Of a stretch of 22,455 nucleotides of DNA, positions 1-11,621 are shown piece by piece. The position numbers were made by a program, and so were the translations under genes. This DNA comes from Pseudomonadota bacterium (GTDB lineage Bacteria > Pseudomonadota > Gammaproteobacteria > Steroidobacterales > Steroidobacteraceae), in the NCBI GenBank assembly GCA_021817875.1, contig JAKAFQ010000007.1, positions 1-22,455 on the forward strand. The letters run 5' to 3'. Positions within the stretch are counted from its first letter, which is position 1. Every line of letters starts with the position of its first letter. Under the pieces are notes generated by a model that did no database searches, had not been told where the DNA came from, and saw only the letters and a program-made list of their open reading frames with translations.

Positions 1-417
1 CGTAGCGCTGAACAGCGCGGTCACATTGTCAAAGAGCGGGTACGGTCCCTTCGCCATGGCCGTCGCGGCATCGTCCATGAGCGACTGGTAGGTGGCGCGC
101 AGCGGATTCTGCAGCGTATCGAGCACCTTGGCGAGCTGGAAGCAGGCGAATCGCTTGGCGTTGAACCACGCGATGCGGTCGCGCCGCTCCAATCCGCAGA
201 GAGTCTCGGTGGTGAGACGCCAGGCGTCCTGAGCGGCCCCGTTGGCCTCGAACAGCGCCCGTGACAGGCGTGAGAGTACCTGACCCTGCGCAGAGTCGGG
301 CGCGATGCCGAAGTGCTCGAGCTGCTCGCGCAGCAGCCCGTCCACGGATTGGGCGGTGGTGGTGTGCCGGCGGGGGCTGAGCTGCACCGCGGTGGGAAAC
401 AGATTGTGCTCAGTCAT
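1..417 (-). CDS. Hypothetical protein, N-terminal part (gene runs off the left edge)
   Basis: An open frame of 139 codons starts at an ATG (415-417) and is still open at base 1, so the C-terminus is missing. The visible protein begins MTEHNLFPTAVQLS and is mostly helical-looking, with a segment RRDRIAWFNAKRFACFQLAK near residues 80-100 and PLFDNVTALFSAT at the edge. A GGGAAG about ten bases before the ATG can serve as a weak ribosome-binding site. The frame shows typical high-GC codon bias and no in-frame stop over 417 bases, which supports real coding. I do not recognise the family and see no signal peptide or membrane segment. It is transcribed in the same direction as gyrB but lies 240 bases downstream of it, beyond a strong hairpin, so it is probably a separate transcription unit. 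Confidence 0.6.
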   Translation of the reverse strand, partial: MTEHNLFPTAVQLSPRRHTTTAQSVDGLLREQLEHFGIAPDSAQGQVLSRLSRALFEANGAAQDAWRLTTETLCGLERRDRIAWFNAKRFACFQLAKVLDTLQNPLRATYQSLMDDAATAMAKGPYPLFDNVTALFSAT

Positions 418-485
418 GGCCGCTTCCCGTTTCCGCGTGTCGGGGACAAGGGAGTTCATTCTGCCATCATTGCACCAGGAGGGTA

Positions 486-510
486 CGGCAGGGCCGTCGC
501 GGCCGTGCCG
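486..510. other. GC-rich stem-loop between gyrB and the left-edge gene
   Basis: Bases 486-495 pair with 501-510 (CGGCAGGGCC with GGCCGTGCCG) in a ten-position stem with a single G-G mismatch and a 5-base loop. There is no T-tract on either side, so it is not a classical intrinsic terminator. It may protect or end the gyrB transcript, or belong to the leader of the left-edge gene. A second, smaller hairpin (GGCGGC/GCCGCC) lies at about 621-638, close to the gyrB stop. The rest of 418-657 shows no gene. Confidence 0.4.
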
Positions 511-657
511 AAGTGCCTGGAAATCCCGCCTGCCGGTGACGGTGTCCGGGTACGGTGCGCGGGCGAGATGACTCGGGAGGTTGCGGCCTGCGGCGAAACC
601 TGACCGCTGTTCGAGCGCGCGGCGGCAGCGGCGCCGCCTTCTGCGGGGCCGAAGGCC

Positions 658-4160
<3,503 letters not shown>

Positions 4161-4533
4161 CCACACGCCTGTAAAGACCCAGCGGGTCTGAAACGCTACG
4201 TACCGCCCTCGTTCACCCGACCGTTCGGAGATCTCCGCAAGCCGTGCCAGAGTGTCCGATCCTTCCTGGATCCTGAGCCCGGTTCCGTCTTCCGCACATC
4301 ATCACCGCGGTGAGTGAACACGAGTCCCGCAGGAATACTGGGGCCTTTCCCTGCACATTTGCACCGGGAGCCCGCTTCGTGACCGCGTCGGCAGCGCTTC
4401 GGGGGCGTGAATTCGTTGCATGGGCCCGCAAGGTCTTTCCGCTACCGGCCACCACGGTGTGACGGATTCGAAGCGGAATACCGGCACACGGGTACCGGAA
4501 AGATCCGAGAAGTCCTGCGTGGCGCCATGGTCC
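4161..4533. other. Long dnaN-recF spacer without a convincing gene
   Basis: About 370 bases separate the dnaN stop from the recF start, where many relatives have little or no gap. Short frames exist on both strands (for example an 80-codon leftward frame at 4213-4455), but none has a recognisable domain or a good start. Visible structure includes a 12-bp perfect palindrome TCACCGCGGTGA at 4302-4313 and a small hairpin just before recF. The spacer may hold a recF-gyrB promoter, but I could not identify convincing -35/-10 boxes. Confidence 0.5.
4175..4189 (-). other. Small stem-loop in the recF leader
   Basis: On the minus strand AGACCC-GCT-GGGTCT forms a perfect 6-bp stem with a 3-base loop, followed by TTTACAGG and then the recF start 14 bases later. 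The short T run is too weak for a confident terminator. It could act as a partial attenuator between dnaN and recF. Confidence 0.35.
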
Positions 4534-5631
4534 TCAAAGACGCATGGGCATGACCACGTACCGGGCCTGACTGAGGCCCGGTGCGCGAATCAGGCAGCTG
4601 CTGTTCGCATCAGTGAATCCCAGCTCCACCTGGTCCGTCTCGATGGCACCCAGGGCATCGAGCAGGTAACTGACGTTGAAGCCGATTTCCATTTCGTCGC
4701 CCGCATAACTGACCTCAACCTGATCCTCGGCTTCCTCATGTTCTGGATTATGAGCCTGGAGCGTCAGCAAGTCCGGCTTCACGCCCACGCGTATCCCACG
4801 GTATTTCTCGTTGGACAAAATCGCGGTGCGCTGAAGCGCTTGCCGCAACAGTTCACGGTCTGCCTGTGCCACTTTCGGCGGATTATCCGGAATCACGCGT
4901 CCATATTCCGGGAAACGACCATCAATCAGCTTCGAACTGAAGCGAATTTCTCCGATCTGAGCTCTAACGTGATTCGTGCCAATCGCCAACTCGATATTCC
5001 CCTCTGTCCCGAGAATCCGTTGCAGCTCGAGCACGGCCTTGCGCGGCACGATCACCTGTCCGGCTCGCGCAGGCGCCTCCAGACTCATCTCGCACAACGC
5101 CAGCCGATGACCGTCCGTCGCCACCGCACGCAACGTGTTTTCCACGGTCTCCAGCATTAGGCCATTGAGGTAGTAGCGCACATCCTGCTGTGCCATGGAA
5201 AAATGGGTCTTGTCGATCAGGCGCCGGAACTCTCCCTGGGGCAGCGTGAGCGTCTGCTGTGCATGAATTTCCTCGAGCACGGGAAACTCCGACGCCGGCA
5301 GCGTCGAGAGCGTGAACCGGCTGCGCCCTGCACGCACTGTCGCGCGCTCACCCTCGGTGGTGAAAGTGACCTCCACGCCGGCGGGCAACGCGCGCAGGAT
5401 ATCCAGGAACTTGCGGCCCGGGACCGTGATGTCCCCCGGTACATCCACCTGTACCTGGGTGGTGGCTGCGAGCAGCTCCACCTCCAGGTCCGTTCCCGTC
5501 ACGCTCAGACGCTGCTCACGCGCGGACAGCAGCGCGTTCGCCAGCACCGGCATGGTCTGGCGCCGCTCGACCACACCGATCACGCTCTGCAGGGGGGTAA
5601 GAAGGTCCTCGCGCTTCGCCGTCAGCTTCAT
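4534..5631 (-). CDS. dnaN: DNA polymerase III beta subunit (sliding clamp)
   Basis: Ring-shaped processivity clamp that tethers DNA polymerase III and other enzymes to DNA; it acts as a dimer. The protein is 365 residues, essentially the family length (E. coli 366). It begins MKLTAKREDLLTPLQSVIGV and ends RYVVMPMRL, both characteristic of the family. The three repeated clamp folds are spanned without a gap, including FSMAQQDVRYYLNGLMLE and VATDGHRLALCEM in the middle domain. The ATG at 5631 fits the family N-terminus. The ribosome-binding site is poor (only GAAGA about 10 bases upstream). It lies downstream of dnaA across a 373-base gap that probably contains the replication origin and a dnaN promoter. 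Confidence 0.97.
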   Translation of the reverse strand: MKLTAKREDLLTPLQSVIGVVERRQTMPVLANALLSAREQRLSVTGTDLEVELLAATTQVQVDVPGDITVPGRKFLDILRALPAGVEVTFTTEGERATVRAGRSRFTLSTLPASEFPVLEEIHAQQTLTLPQGEFRRLIDKTHFSMAQQDVRYYLNGLMLETVENTLRAVATDGHRLALCEMSLEAPARAGQVIVPRKAVLELQRILGTEGNIELAIGTNHVRAQIGEIRFSSKLIDGRFPEYGRVIPDNPPKVAQADRELLRQALQRTAILSNEKYRGIRVGVKPDLLTLQAHNPEHEEAEDQVEVSYAGDEMEIGFNVSYLLDALGAIETDQVELGFTDANSSCLIRAPGLSQARYVVMPMRL

Positions 5632-5668
5632 AGGCTTTGTCTTCTGTTCTTGAGATTTAAGAATTCAG

Positions 5669-5674
5669 ATTGTA
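5669..5674 (-). promoter_or_regulatory. Candidate -10 box for dnaN
   Basis: TACAAT on the minus strand matches TATAAT at five of six positions and lies 38 bases before the dnaN start. No good -35 sits 16-18 bases upstream. A TTCACA (five of six to TTGACA) is present but at only 14 bases spacing. It is plausible but unproven. Confidence 0.35.
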
Positions 5675-5702
5675 GTGATCTTTGATCCTGTGAATTGCGG
5701 TG

Positions 5703-5718
5703 ATGGAATGCATTCCAT
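5703..5718. repeat. Perfect 16-bp palindrome upstream of dnaN
   Basis: ATGGAATGCATTCCAT is identical to its own reverse complement. It sits 29 bases upstream of the candidate dnaN -10 and between the AT-rich stretch and the DnaA-box cluster. It looks like a dimeric-protein operator or an origin-binding site. No known regulator was recognised for it. Confidence 0.6.
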
Positions 5719-6004
5719 TGCCCGATCAGAGACTTGAGCGTTGCTGTCTCGTCCACCATCCCGGGGATCTCCTGCGAGAGGCCTGTGAGCAGCCTGTGCA
5801 TGAAGCTATCCCCAATTCTATTCAGCGGTTCTCCACCGGAAAATGCACAAGCTCATCCACAGATTGATCCCCAGATGATCTCGCCGCTCACGACCGCCAC
5901 ACAAATCGAGGGTCCGTGACCCGCCAGCGCCCGGCACCCGAATCTCCCGGTGCACCACTGCGAGGCGCTGCCGGCCGGACCCCGCCTCTGTGGTCTGCTG
6001 TCCA

Positions 6005-7342
6005 TCAGGCCGTCAGCGTTCTCAACAGATTCGAGTAGTCCTCACTCATGCGCACATCCATGTCGCGCAGCTCTCTGATCCGCTTGCAGGCATGCAGTAC
6101 GGTGGTATGGTCCCGCCCACCGAACGCATCGCCGATCTCCGGCAGGCTGTGGCTGGTGAGTTCCTTCGCCAGCGCCATGGCCACCTGCCGCGGGCGCGCC
6201 ACAGAGCGGCTGCGGCGCTTTGAGAGCAGCTCGGCCACCCGTACTTTGTAGTAATCGGCGACCGTTTTCTGAATGTTCTCGATCGTCACCAGTTTCGCCT
6301 GTAGCGACAGCAGGTCCTTCAGCGCCTCTTTGGTGAACTCCAGCGTGATGGCGCGCCCGGTGAAACGCGCGTTCGCGATGACGCGGCGCAGAGCCCCTTC
6401 GAGCTCACGCACGTTCGAGCGTATCCGCTTGGCGATGAAAAACGCGACTTCCTCCGGCACCGGCATGCCGAACTGGGTGGACTTCGTCATGAGGATGGCC
6501 ACGCAGGTCTCGAGCTCCGGCGGCTCGATGGCCACCGTCAGTCCCCAGCCAAACCGGGATTTCAACCGCTCCTCCAGACCCTCCACCTCCTTCGGATAGC
6601 GATCGCAGCTCAGAATGACCTGGTGCTGGCCCTCCAGCAGGGCATTGAATGTATGAAAGAATTCTTCCTGCGAGCGCTCCTTGCCGGCAAAGAACTGGAT
6701 GTCGTCGATGAGCAGCGCATCGAGCGAGCGGTACGCCGTCTTGAATTCGTTCATCGCGTTGTGCTGCAGCGCCCGGACCATGTCGCTCACGAAACGCTCC
6801 GAGTGCACGTAGGCGACGCGAGCCTCTTCGTTGCGATCACGAACGAACTGCGCAATGGCGTGCATCAGGTGGGTCTTACCGAGACCGACGCCGCCATACA
6901 GAAACAACGGGTTGTACGCCCTGCCAGGATTCTCGGCCACCTGTACGGCGGCCGCTTTGGCCATCTGATTGCTTTTGCCTTCGACGAAGGTCGTGAAGGT
7001 GAACTCGCCATTCAGTCGGGCCCCGACGACCAGCCCGTCGCCGCGCCGCGGGCGGCGCGTTTCCCCTGACGCGTGGGCCGCGGGCGGCAGCGGCTCGCTG
7101 CGCGAACCGACCTCCACGGTGACGATGGGCACATCGCCGGTGCTCTTGTCCCGCAACAGCTCGCCGATGCGCGGCAGCAGCCTCTCGTTGATCCACTCCA
7201 CCACGAACCGATTGGGTGCGAGCAGCTTCAGCGCGCCGGCGCCCTCCAGCGCCTGCAGAGGCCGCACCCAGGTATTGAACTGCTGTTCAGGGAGCTCGGC
7301 CTCCAATGCGCACATGCACCGAGCCCACAGCGACGCTTCCAC
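6005..7342 (-). CDS. dnaA: Chromosomal replication initiator protein DnaA
   Basis: AAA+ ATPase that binds DnaA boxes at oriC, melts the origin and recruits the helicase. Domain I (about residues 1-85) carries [13 protein letters not shown] short linker follows. Domain III has Walker [10 protein letters not shown] at about 150-158 and Walker [10 protein letters not shown] at about 210-218. Domain IV ends with the DNA-binding signature [15 protein letters not shown] from about 408. The length of 445 residues is slightly shorter than E. coli (467), mainly in the linker. The start is GTG at 7342, supported by a strong GGAGG (7348-7352) five bases upstream. It is transcribed away from rpmH. If the origin lies in the dnaA-dnaN gap, dnaA is transcribed toward it, head-on to the rightward fork. 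Confidence 0.97.
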   Translation of the reverse strand: MEASLWARCMCALEAELPEQQFNTWVRPLQALEGAGALKLLAPNRFVVEWINERLLPRIGELLRDKSTGDVPIVTVEVGSRSEPLPPAAHASGETRRPRRGDGLVVGARLNGEFTFTTFVEGKSNQMAKAAAVQVAENPGRAYNPLFLYGGVGLGKTHLMHAIAQFVRDRNEEARVAYVHSERFVSDMVRALQHNAMNEFKTAYRSLDALLIDDIQFFAGKERSQEEFFHTFNALLEGQHQVILSCDRYPKEVEGLEERLKSRFGWGLTVAIEPPELETCVAILMTKSTQFGMPVPEEVAFFIAKRIRSNVRELEGALRRVIANARFTGRAITLEFTKEALKDLLSLQAKLVTIENIQKTVADYYKVRVAELLSKRRSRSVARPRQVAMALAKELTSHSLPEIGDAFGGRDHTTVLHACKRIRELRDMDVRMSEDYSNLLRTLTA

Positions 7343-7347
7343 GCGTG

Positions 7348-7400
7348 CCTCCGCGACCGCATCGGGACGTAATCGAATCGAAAGGGCTGCGCAGTCTATA
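7348..7400 (-). promoter_or_regulatory. dnaA promoter (-10) and ribosome-binding site
   Basis: Reading leftward, TATAGA (7395-7400) is a reasonable -10 with a weak TCTTCA 17 bases upstream as -35. GGAGG at 7348-7352 is a near-perfect Shine-Dalgarno five bases from the GTG start. The ribosome-binding site is firm and the promoter is tentative. Confidence 0.45.
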
Positions 7401-7442
7401 CCTATCGGCGAGCGCGCTGAAGATTTTCACCCGATAAAAATA

Positions 7443-7472
7443 TTGACACCTTGGCGGTCAACGGCTTAGCCT
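7443..7472 (+). promoter_or_regulatory. rpmH promoter
   Basis: A perfect -35 TTGACA (7443-7448) is followed after 18 bases by TAGCCT (7467-7472), which keeps the three most conserved -10 positions (T, A and final T). Transcription would start about 35 bases before rpmH. A strong -35 is typical of ribosomal protein promoters. The AT-rich run just upstream could act as an UP element. Confidence 0.55.
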
Positions 7473-7513
7473 TGCCGCCCTTTTTCTGGAACCCCGAACT
7501 CCTGGAGCCCGGC

Positions 7514-7648
7514 ATGAAGCGTACCTACCAACCGAGCAAGCTGCGCCGCAAGCGCACGCACGGCTTCCGGGCACGCATGGCGACCCAGAACGGCCGCAAG
7601 GTGCTGGCCCGGCGCCGTGCCAAGGGACGCAGGAAGCTCATCCCTTAG
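7514..7648 (+). CDS. rpmH: 50S ribosomal protein L34
   Basis: Small, very basic protein of the large ribosomal subunit. It is 44 residues, beginning [18 protein letters not shown], with the family motif [19 protein letters not shown], and is complete against the usual 44-46 residue length. The ATG at 7514 is preceded by GGAG (7504-7507) with six bases of spacing. An in-frame upstream extension to 7451 is not part of the protein, because it would cross the promoter and lacks homology to the family. It is first gene of the rpmH-rnpA-yidD-yidC series and divergent from dnaA. Confidence 0.97.
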   Translation: MKRTYQPSKLRRKRTHGFRARMATQNGRKVLARRRAKGRRKLIP

Positions 7649-7654
7649 CGCACC

Positions 7655-7685
7655 GGGTCGTCCTCGAGCGCTCCCGGAGGACCCC
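7655..7685 (+). other. Stem-loop between rpmH and rnpA
   Basis: GTCCTC (7660-7665) pairs with GAGGAC (7677-7682), and GGG (7655-7657) can extend the stem with CCC (7683-7685) across a 2-base bulge. No T-tract follows. It may attenuate or process the message so that L34 is made in excess over RnpA, but that role is inferred. Confidence 0.4.
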
Positions 7686-7720
7686 CGGCTTAATCCGGCA
7701 GCCGGCCTGCGGACCGGCAA

Positions 7721-8122
7721 GTGAACAAGATGGCCAGCATGCCCTGCGTGTCCCGAGAGCGGCTGACCTTTCCGGCGCCGAGGCGCCTGCGACATAAACC
7801 GGAGTTCGATGCCGCGCATGCGCGCGGCCGGCGCTTTGGCAACGGATACTTCGCGGTGACAGTGATCAGCAACGAGCAGTCCGGTCCCCGTCTGGGTCTT
7901 GCCGTCGCCTTGCGCGTCACCCGAACTTCGGTCGAGCGCAACCGCATCCGCCGCATCATCCGGGAATCCTTCCGGCTGCATCAGCACACGCTGCCGGCTG
8001 TCGACATCGTCGTGAGCGCCCGAACCCGGGCACACGGCGCCCCCGGCGCGCAGTTGCGCGAGAGCCTGGTGACTCTGTGGAAACAGGTGAGCGAGCGATG
8101 CGCACTCTCGCCGTCTTCCTGA
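7721..8122 (+). CDS. rnpA: Ribonuclease P protein component
   Basis: Basic protein cofactor of RNase P, which removes the 5' leader of tRNA precursors together with the catalytic RNA. The central conserved helix [14 protein letters not shown] (the RNR motif) is present, preceded by [20 protein letters not shown] and followed by [13 protein letters not shown]. The longest frame, from GTG 7721, is 133 residues, a little longer than the usual 110-125. ATG 7730, ATG 7739 and GTG 7748 are possible starts, and the family N-terminus (basic, then FPxxxRLR) would fit the last. None has a convincing ribosome-binding site. The 3' end overlaps yidD by 25 bases. Confidence 0.92.
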   Translation: MNKMASMPCVSRERLTFPAPRRLRHKPEFDAAHARGRRFGNGYFAVTVISNEQSGPRLGLAVALRVTRTSVERNRIRRIIRESFRLHQHTLPAVDIVVSARTRAHGAPGAQLRESLVTLWKQVSERCALSPSS

Positions 8123-8346
8123 TCCGTGTCTATCAGTGGACGATCAGCCCCCTGCTCGGCCCGAACTGCCGCTTCCACCCTTCCTGCTCCCAGTACGCCG
8201 CGGAGGCGATCGGCCGCTTCGGCGTGCCGCGGGGTGGCTGGCTCGCCGTGAAGCGCATCGCCCGCTGCCATCCCTGGCACCCCGGCGGCTACGATCCGGT
8301 GCCGCAGGCCCACGCCCTGAGCTGTTCCCATCCTCGACATGAGTAA
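8098..8346 (+). CDS. yidD: Membrane protein insertion efficiency factor YidD
   Basis: Small inner-membrane-associated protein that assists YidC-dependent insertion. The 82 residues begin [20 protein letters not shown] and contain the hallmark [15 protein letters not shown] and a second motif [14 protein letters not shown], with the three conserved cysteines in place. The ATG at 8098 is chosen because AGGTGA (8085-8090) lies seven bases upstream and it matches the family start. An in-frame ATG at 8077 would add seven residues. It overlaps rnpA by 25 bases and yidC by 8 bases, which implies translational coupling in one operon. Confidence 0.95.
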   Translation: MRTLAVFLIRVYQWTISPLLGPNCRFHPSCSQYAAEAIGRFGVPRGGWLAVKRIARCHPWHPGGYDPVPQAHALSCSHPRHE

Positions 8347-10018
8347 CAACCTCCGCCTCTATCTCTGGCTGGCGCTCGCCCTGCTGCTGTGGGTCAACTA
8401 CACGACCTGGACGGCCGAGTTCGCTTCCCCCGCGGCGCCGATCACCGCCCGTTCACCTGCTCAGCCCTCGAGCCTCGCGAACAGCGTTCCCCGGCAGGCC
8501 GGTGGGAACGCCACGCCCGGGGCCGCTGCATCGCCCGGGGAAAGCCCCGCGCCACCGCCGCTGTCCGCGCGCTCCCGCCCGCTCAGCTCGCCAGCGCCGC
8601 TCATCCACGTGCGCACGGATGTCTATGACCTCGAGATCAGCACCGAGGGCGGTACGCTCACGAGGGTCGATCTGCTGAAGTACTCCAGGCTCGCAGACAA
8701 GTCGGTGCGGGTGCGGCTGGAGAACACCGACCCCGCGACCGAATACCTGCTGCAGACCGGGCTCATCGGTCCGGCCAGCCAGCCGCATCCGAGCCAGCAG
8801 GCTCTGTACGGCGCGCCGCAGCGCAGCTATCGGCTCAACACCGGCGCGGCGCTGCGCGTACCGCTCACCTGGAGCAGCGACGGCATCACCGTCACCAAGA
8901 CATTCGTGTTTCATCGGGGTTCTTACCGCATCGGTCTGCAGTACACCATCCAGAATCACGGCACCTCGCCCTGGCAGGCCGCGCAGTACGCGCAGCTGTT
9001 CCGCAACGATCCGCGCACCAAGGCCAGCTACTTCACGCCGAGCAGCCGGGCCTACCATGGACCGGCGATCTGGAACGGCAAGGAATACGTCCAGCTCGAC
9101 CCGGAAAACTCCGATTACCAACACTATGAGACGGACGTGACCAACGGCTGGATCGCCGTGCCGCAGCTCGACTTCGTCAGCGCCGTGGTGCCGCGCAAGG
9201 GCAGCGCCTATCGGTTCACCTCTCAGGTCTCAGGCAGCCAATACGCCCTCTCGGCGGTCGGTCCCACACACACCGTCGCGCCCGGCGCGACGCTCGCCCT
9301 GGATCAGACCCTGTATGTCGGCCCGACGCTTCAGTCACAGCTCACACAGACCGACCCGAATCTGCGCTACCTCGCCATCTCCGGCTGGTTCGCCGGCCTT
9401 GCCCGCCCGTTGTTCTGGTTGCTCAGCCAGGTGCATCGCCTCACGGGCAACTGGGGCGTCGCCATCATCGTCGTGACTCTGCTGCTGAAGCTGCTGTTCT
9501 ACCCGCTGTCGGAGACGAGCGGCCGCTCCATGGCCAAGATGAAGGCGCTGGGGCCGCGCATCAAGAGCATCCAGGAGATGTACAAGGGCGACAAGGAGAA
9601 GCTCAGCCGCGCGATGATCGAGATCTACAAGCGCGAGAAGGTCAACCCGGTATCCGGCTGTCTGCCCATGATCCTGCAGCTGCCGGTGTTTTTCGCCTTC
9701 TACTGGGTGCTGCTCTACAGCGTGGAGCTGCGCCAGGCTCCGTTTGCCTTCTGGATCCACGACCTCTCCGCCCGCGACCCGTATTTCATCCTGCCGGCCC
9801 TGATGGCCGTGACCGGCGTTTTGCAGTACAAACTGAATCCGGCCCCACCCGATCCGGTTCAGGCCAAGGTCATGATGGTCATGCCGGTCGCGATGGCGGC
9901 ACTGTTCGCGTTCTTCCCCGCGGGCCTCGTGCTGTATTACGTGACGAACAGCCTGCTGTCGATCGCCCAGCAGTGGAACATCAATCGCCGGATCGAGGCC
10001 GCGACGCGCAAAGCCTGA
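8339..10018 (+). CDS. yidC: Membrane protein insertase YidC
   Basis: Inserts and folds inner-membrane proteins, alone or with SecYEG. It has 559 residues, like other gammaproteobacterial YidC proteins. An N-terminal membrane anchor ([18 protein letters not shown], about 6-23) is followed by an Ala/Pro-rich linker. The large periplasmic beta-sandwich domain spans roughly 80-350, with [15 protein letters not shown] at its start. The conserved five-helix C-terminal core begins at [20 protein letters not shown]. It includes the cytoplasmic hairpin ([20 protein letters not shown]) and [19 protein letters not shown]. The basic tail [12 protein letters not shown] is typical. The ATG at 8339 overlaps the yidD stop region by eight bases. 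Confidence 0.97.
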   Translation: MSNNLRLYLWLALALLLWVNYTTWTAEFASPAAPITARSPAQPSSLANSVPRQAGGNATPGAAASPGESPAPPPLSARSRPLSSPAPLIHVRTDVYDLEISTEGGTLTRVDLLKYSRLADKSVRVRLENTDPATEYLLQTGLIGPASQPHPSQQALYGAPQRSYRLNTGAALRVPLTWSSDGITVTKTFVFHRGSYRIGLQYTIQNHGTSPWQAAQYAQLFRNDPRTKASYFTPSSRAYHGPAIWNGKEYVQLDPENSDYQHYETDVTNGWIAVPQLDFVSAVVPRKGSAYRFTSQVSGSQYALSAVGPTHTVAPGATLALDQTLYVGPTLQSQLTQTDPNLRYLAISGWFAGLARPLFWLLSQVHRLTGNWGVAIIVVTLLLKLLFYPLSETSGRSMAKMKALGPRIKSIQEMYKGDKEKLSRAMIEIYKREKVNPVSGCLPMILQLPVFFAFYWVLLYSVELRQAPFAFWIHDLSARDPYFILPALMAVTGVLQYKLNPAPPDPVQAKVMMVMPVAMAALFAFFPAGLVLYYVTNSLLSIAQQWNINRRIEAATRKA

Positions 10019-10045
10019 CCGGCCGCGGATCCGGTCGGATCACTC

Positions 10046-10073
10046 CCCAGGGGCGTCCTCGCGGCGCCCTGGG
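10046..10073. other. Stem-loop downstream of yidC
   Basis: CCCAGGGGCG (10046-10055) pairs with CGCCCTGGG (10065-10073) in a nine-pair stem with one bulged G and a 9-base loop. It lies 28 bases after the yidC stop. No T-tract follows, so intrinsic termination is uncertain. It may stabilise the yidC message or mark the boundary with mnmE. Confidence 0.45.
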
Positions 10074-10138
10074 CAGGCCGCTCGCCGGTACGTTCCGGCA
10101 GCCTCCGCAGTGTGGGCATCTGCGGTAATCTTGTCGTC

Positions 10139-11491
10139 ATGACACGCACGGAAACCATCGTGGCGCCGGCAACACCGCCGGGACGCGGAGGCATCGGCAT
10201 CGTGCGTGTCTCGGGACCCAAGGTGCCCGAGATCGCCGCCGTGCTGCTCGGCGAGCTGCCGCCGCCGCGTACCGCCCGTTTTTCCCGATTCCTCGACGCC
10301 CGCCGGGAGCCGCTCGATGCGGGCCTGGCGCTGTTCTTTCCCGCACCCCGTTCCTATACCGGCGAGCACGTGCTGGAGCTGCATGGTCATGGCGGACAGG
10401 CGGTGCTCGAGGCCGTGCTCGCCCGGGTCATCGAGCTCGGCGCGCGCCGGGCTCAGCCGGGCGAGTTCACCCTGCGCGCCTTTCTCAACAACAAGCTCGA
10501 TCTCGCCCAGGCCGAAGCGATCGCCGATCTCATCGATGCCGGATCGCGCGAGGCGGCGCGTGCCGCCATGCGCTCGCTGCAGGGCGAGTTCTCCGCCATG
10601 GTCCGGGGACTCACCGACGCGGTGACCGATCTGCGCGCCCATGTGGAGGCGGCGATCGACTTCCCGGAAGAAGAAATCGATTTCCTCGCCGACCGGCAGC
10701 TCGGTGAGCGCTTTCAGGCCGTGCACGATCACTTTGAGGCCATCGAGCAGAGCGCACGCCAGGGCCAGCTCCTGCGCGAGGGCATGACCGTGGTGATCGC
10801 CGGCCGACCGAATGCCGGCAAATCCAGCCTGCTCAACCGTCTGGCGGGCTATGACGCCGCCATCGTGACTCCCTTGCCGGGCACCACTCGGGACATCGTG
10901 CGGGAGCACGTCCACCTCGACGGCATGCCATTGCACGTCCTCGATACCGCGGGCCTGCGTGATGACGTGGACGAGGTCGAGGCGGAAGGCATCCGGCGGG
11001 CGCGCGAGCAGATGCGCCGCGCCGATCGGGTGTTGTTCGTGATCGACCTGGCAGAAGATCCGCAAGCCGACGCGTACGCGCAGGAGAAGGCGAGGCTGCC
11101 GCGTGACGTGCCGGTGACCCTGGTGCTCAATAAGTCCGACCGGGTGGCCGGAATCCCGTTGGCCGACACGCTGTCAGGGCCGCCCCGCGTGGCGGTCTCC
11201 GCCCTGACCGGTGAGGGCCTGGACAGTCTGCGGACTCACCTCAAGAGCTGCATGGGATTCAAGACGACGGACGGTGAAACCGTTTCGGCGCGACAACGTC
11301 ACCTCGATGCCCTCGCGCGGGCGCACCGTCACGTGGAGGAGGCCGAACGGAGGCTGCGCGAGAGCCGCGCCGGCGAGCTCGTGGCCGAGGAGCTGCGCGG
11401 CGCCCAGCAGGCCCTGAGCGAAATCACCGGCGAGTTCACCAGCGAGGACCTGCTCGGGCGGATTTTCGGCAGCTTCTGCATCGGGAAATGA
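10139..11491 (+). CDS. mnmE: tRNA modification GTPase MnmE (TrmE)
   Basis: With MnmG it makes the 5-carboxymethylaminomethyl-type modification at wobble uridine 34 of certain tRNAs. It has 450 residues from the ATG at 10139, close to E. coli (454). The N-terminal folate-binding domain starts TIVAPATPPGRGGIGIVRVS. A helical domain flanks the inserted G domain, whose P-loop GRPNAGKS is at 222-229, with DTAGLR (switch II) and NKSD (G4). The C-terminal FCIGK carries the essential cysteine. A GTG at 10112 would add nine residues but spoils the family start. No Shine-Dalgarno is visible before the ATG. A TAATCT seven bases upstream hints at a leaderless transcript from a local promoter. Confidence 0.96.
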   Translation: MTRTETIVAPATPPGRGGIGIVRVSGPKVPEIAAVLLGELPPPRTARFSRFLDARREPLDAGLALFFPAPRSYTGEHVLELHGHGGQAVLEAVLARVIELGARRAQPGEFTLRAFLNNKLDLAQAEAIADLIDAGSREAARAAMRSLQGEFSAMVRGLTDAVTDLRAHVEAAIDFPEEEIDFLADRQLGERFQAVHDHFEAIEQSARQGQLLREGMTVVIAGRPNAGKSSLLNRLAGYDAAIVTPLPGTTRDIVREHVHLDGMPLHVLDTAGLRDDVDEVEAEGIRRAREQMRRADRVLFVIDLAEDPQADAYAQEKARLPRDVPVTLVLNKSDRVAGIPLADTLSGPPRVAVSALTGEGLDSLRTHLKSCMGFKTTDGETVSARQRHLDALARAHRHVEEAERRLRESRAGELVAEELRGAQQALSEITGEFTSEDLLGRIFGSFCIGK

Positions 11492-11621
11492 CCGCTCCGC
11501 CGGACCGGTCCGCTGGCCCATCCCACCGCCGTCCAGGCGCGGGTCTCCCCGAGTGGGTTCGGCAGGGATCAGCAGTATCATGCATCCCGAGCCCTCCGAC
11601 TCGAAACACGGTCCACCCGAC

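Larger units (their letters stand above)
5632..5900. other. Candidate chromosomal replication origin (oriC) in the dnaA-dnaN gap
   Basis: The gap contains a cluster of degenerate DnaA boxes (consensus TTATNCACA). TCATCCACA at 5853-5861 and TGTGCATGA at 5795-5803 (reverse strand) each have one mismatch. CTATCCCCA (5806-5814), AAATGCACA (5841-5849) and TGATCCCCA (5865-5873) are weaker. On the dnaN side lies an AT-rich stretch, about 5640-5697, which suits a duplex-unwinding element. The competing site, the 171-base dnaA-rpmH gap, shows no comparable box cluster. None of the boxes is a perfect consensus match, so the assignment is an inference from clustering, composition and gene context. The remaining bases 5901-6004 show no gene or clear terminator. 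Confidence 0.55.

Noticed and set aside
4213..4455. An 80-codon leftward frame starting with VAGSGKT, resembling a nucleotide-binding loop
   Set aside because: The string lacks the full GxxxxGK(S/T) pattern and surrounding beta strand. No good start or further motif, so it is treated as non-coding spacer.
5677..5880. Six GATC sites in about 200 bases, suggesting a Dam/SeqA-regulated origin as in E. coli
   Set aside because: GATC is equally dense in ordinary coding regions of this window (for example around 10500-10560), so the cluster is not distinctive.
7343..7513. dnaA-rpmH gap as the replication origin, because of the AT-rich run near 7433-7446
   Set aside because: Only 171 bases, occupied by two promoters, and no nonamer within one mismatch of the DnaA box was seen. 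Kept only as an alternative.
7451..7513. N-terminal extension of L34 (21 extra residues)
   Set aside because: It would begin inside the promoter spacer, is not found in the family, and the downstream ATG has a proper GGAG.
11501..11512. 12-bp palindrome CGGACCGGTCCG after mnmE as a terminator
   Set aside because: It has no loop and no T-tract; short GC palindromes are frequent in this DNA.
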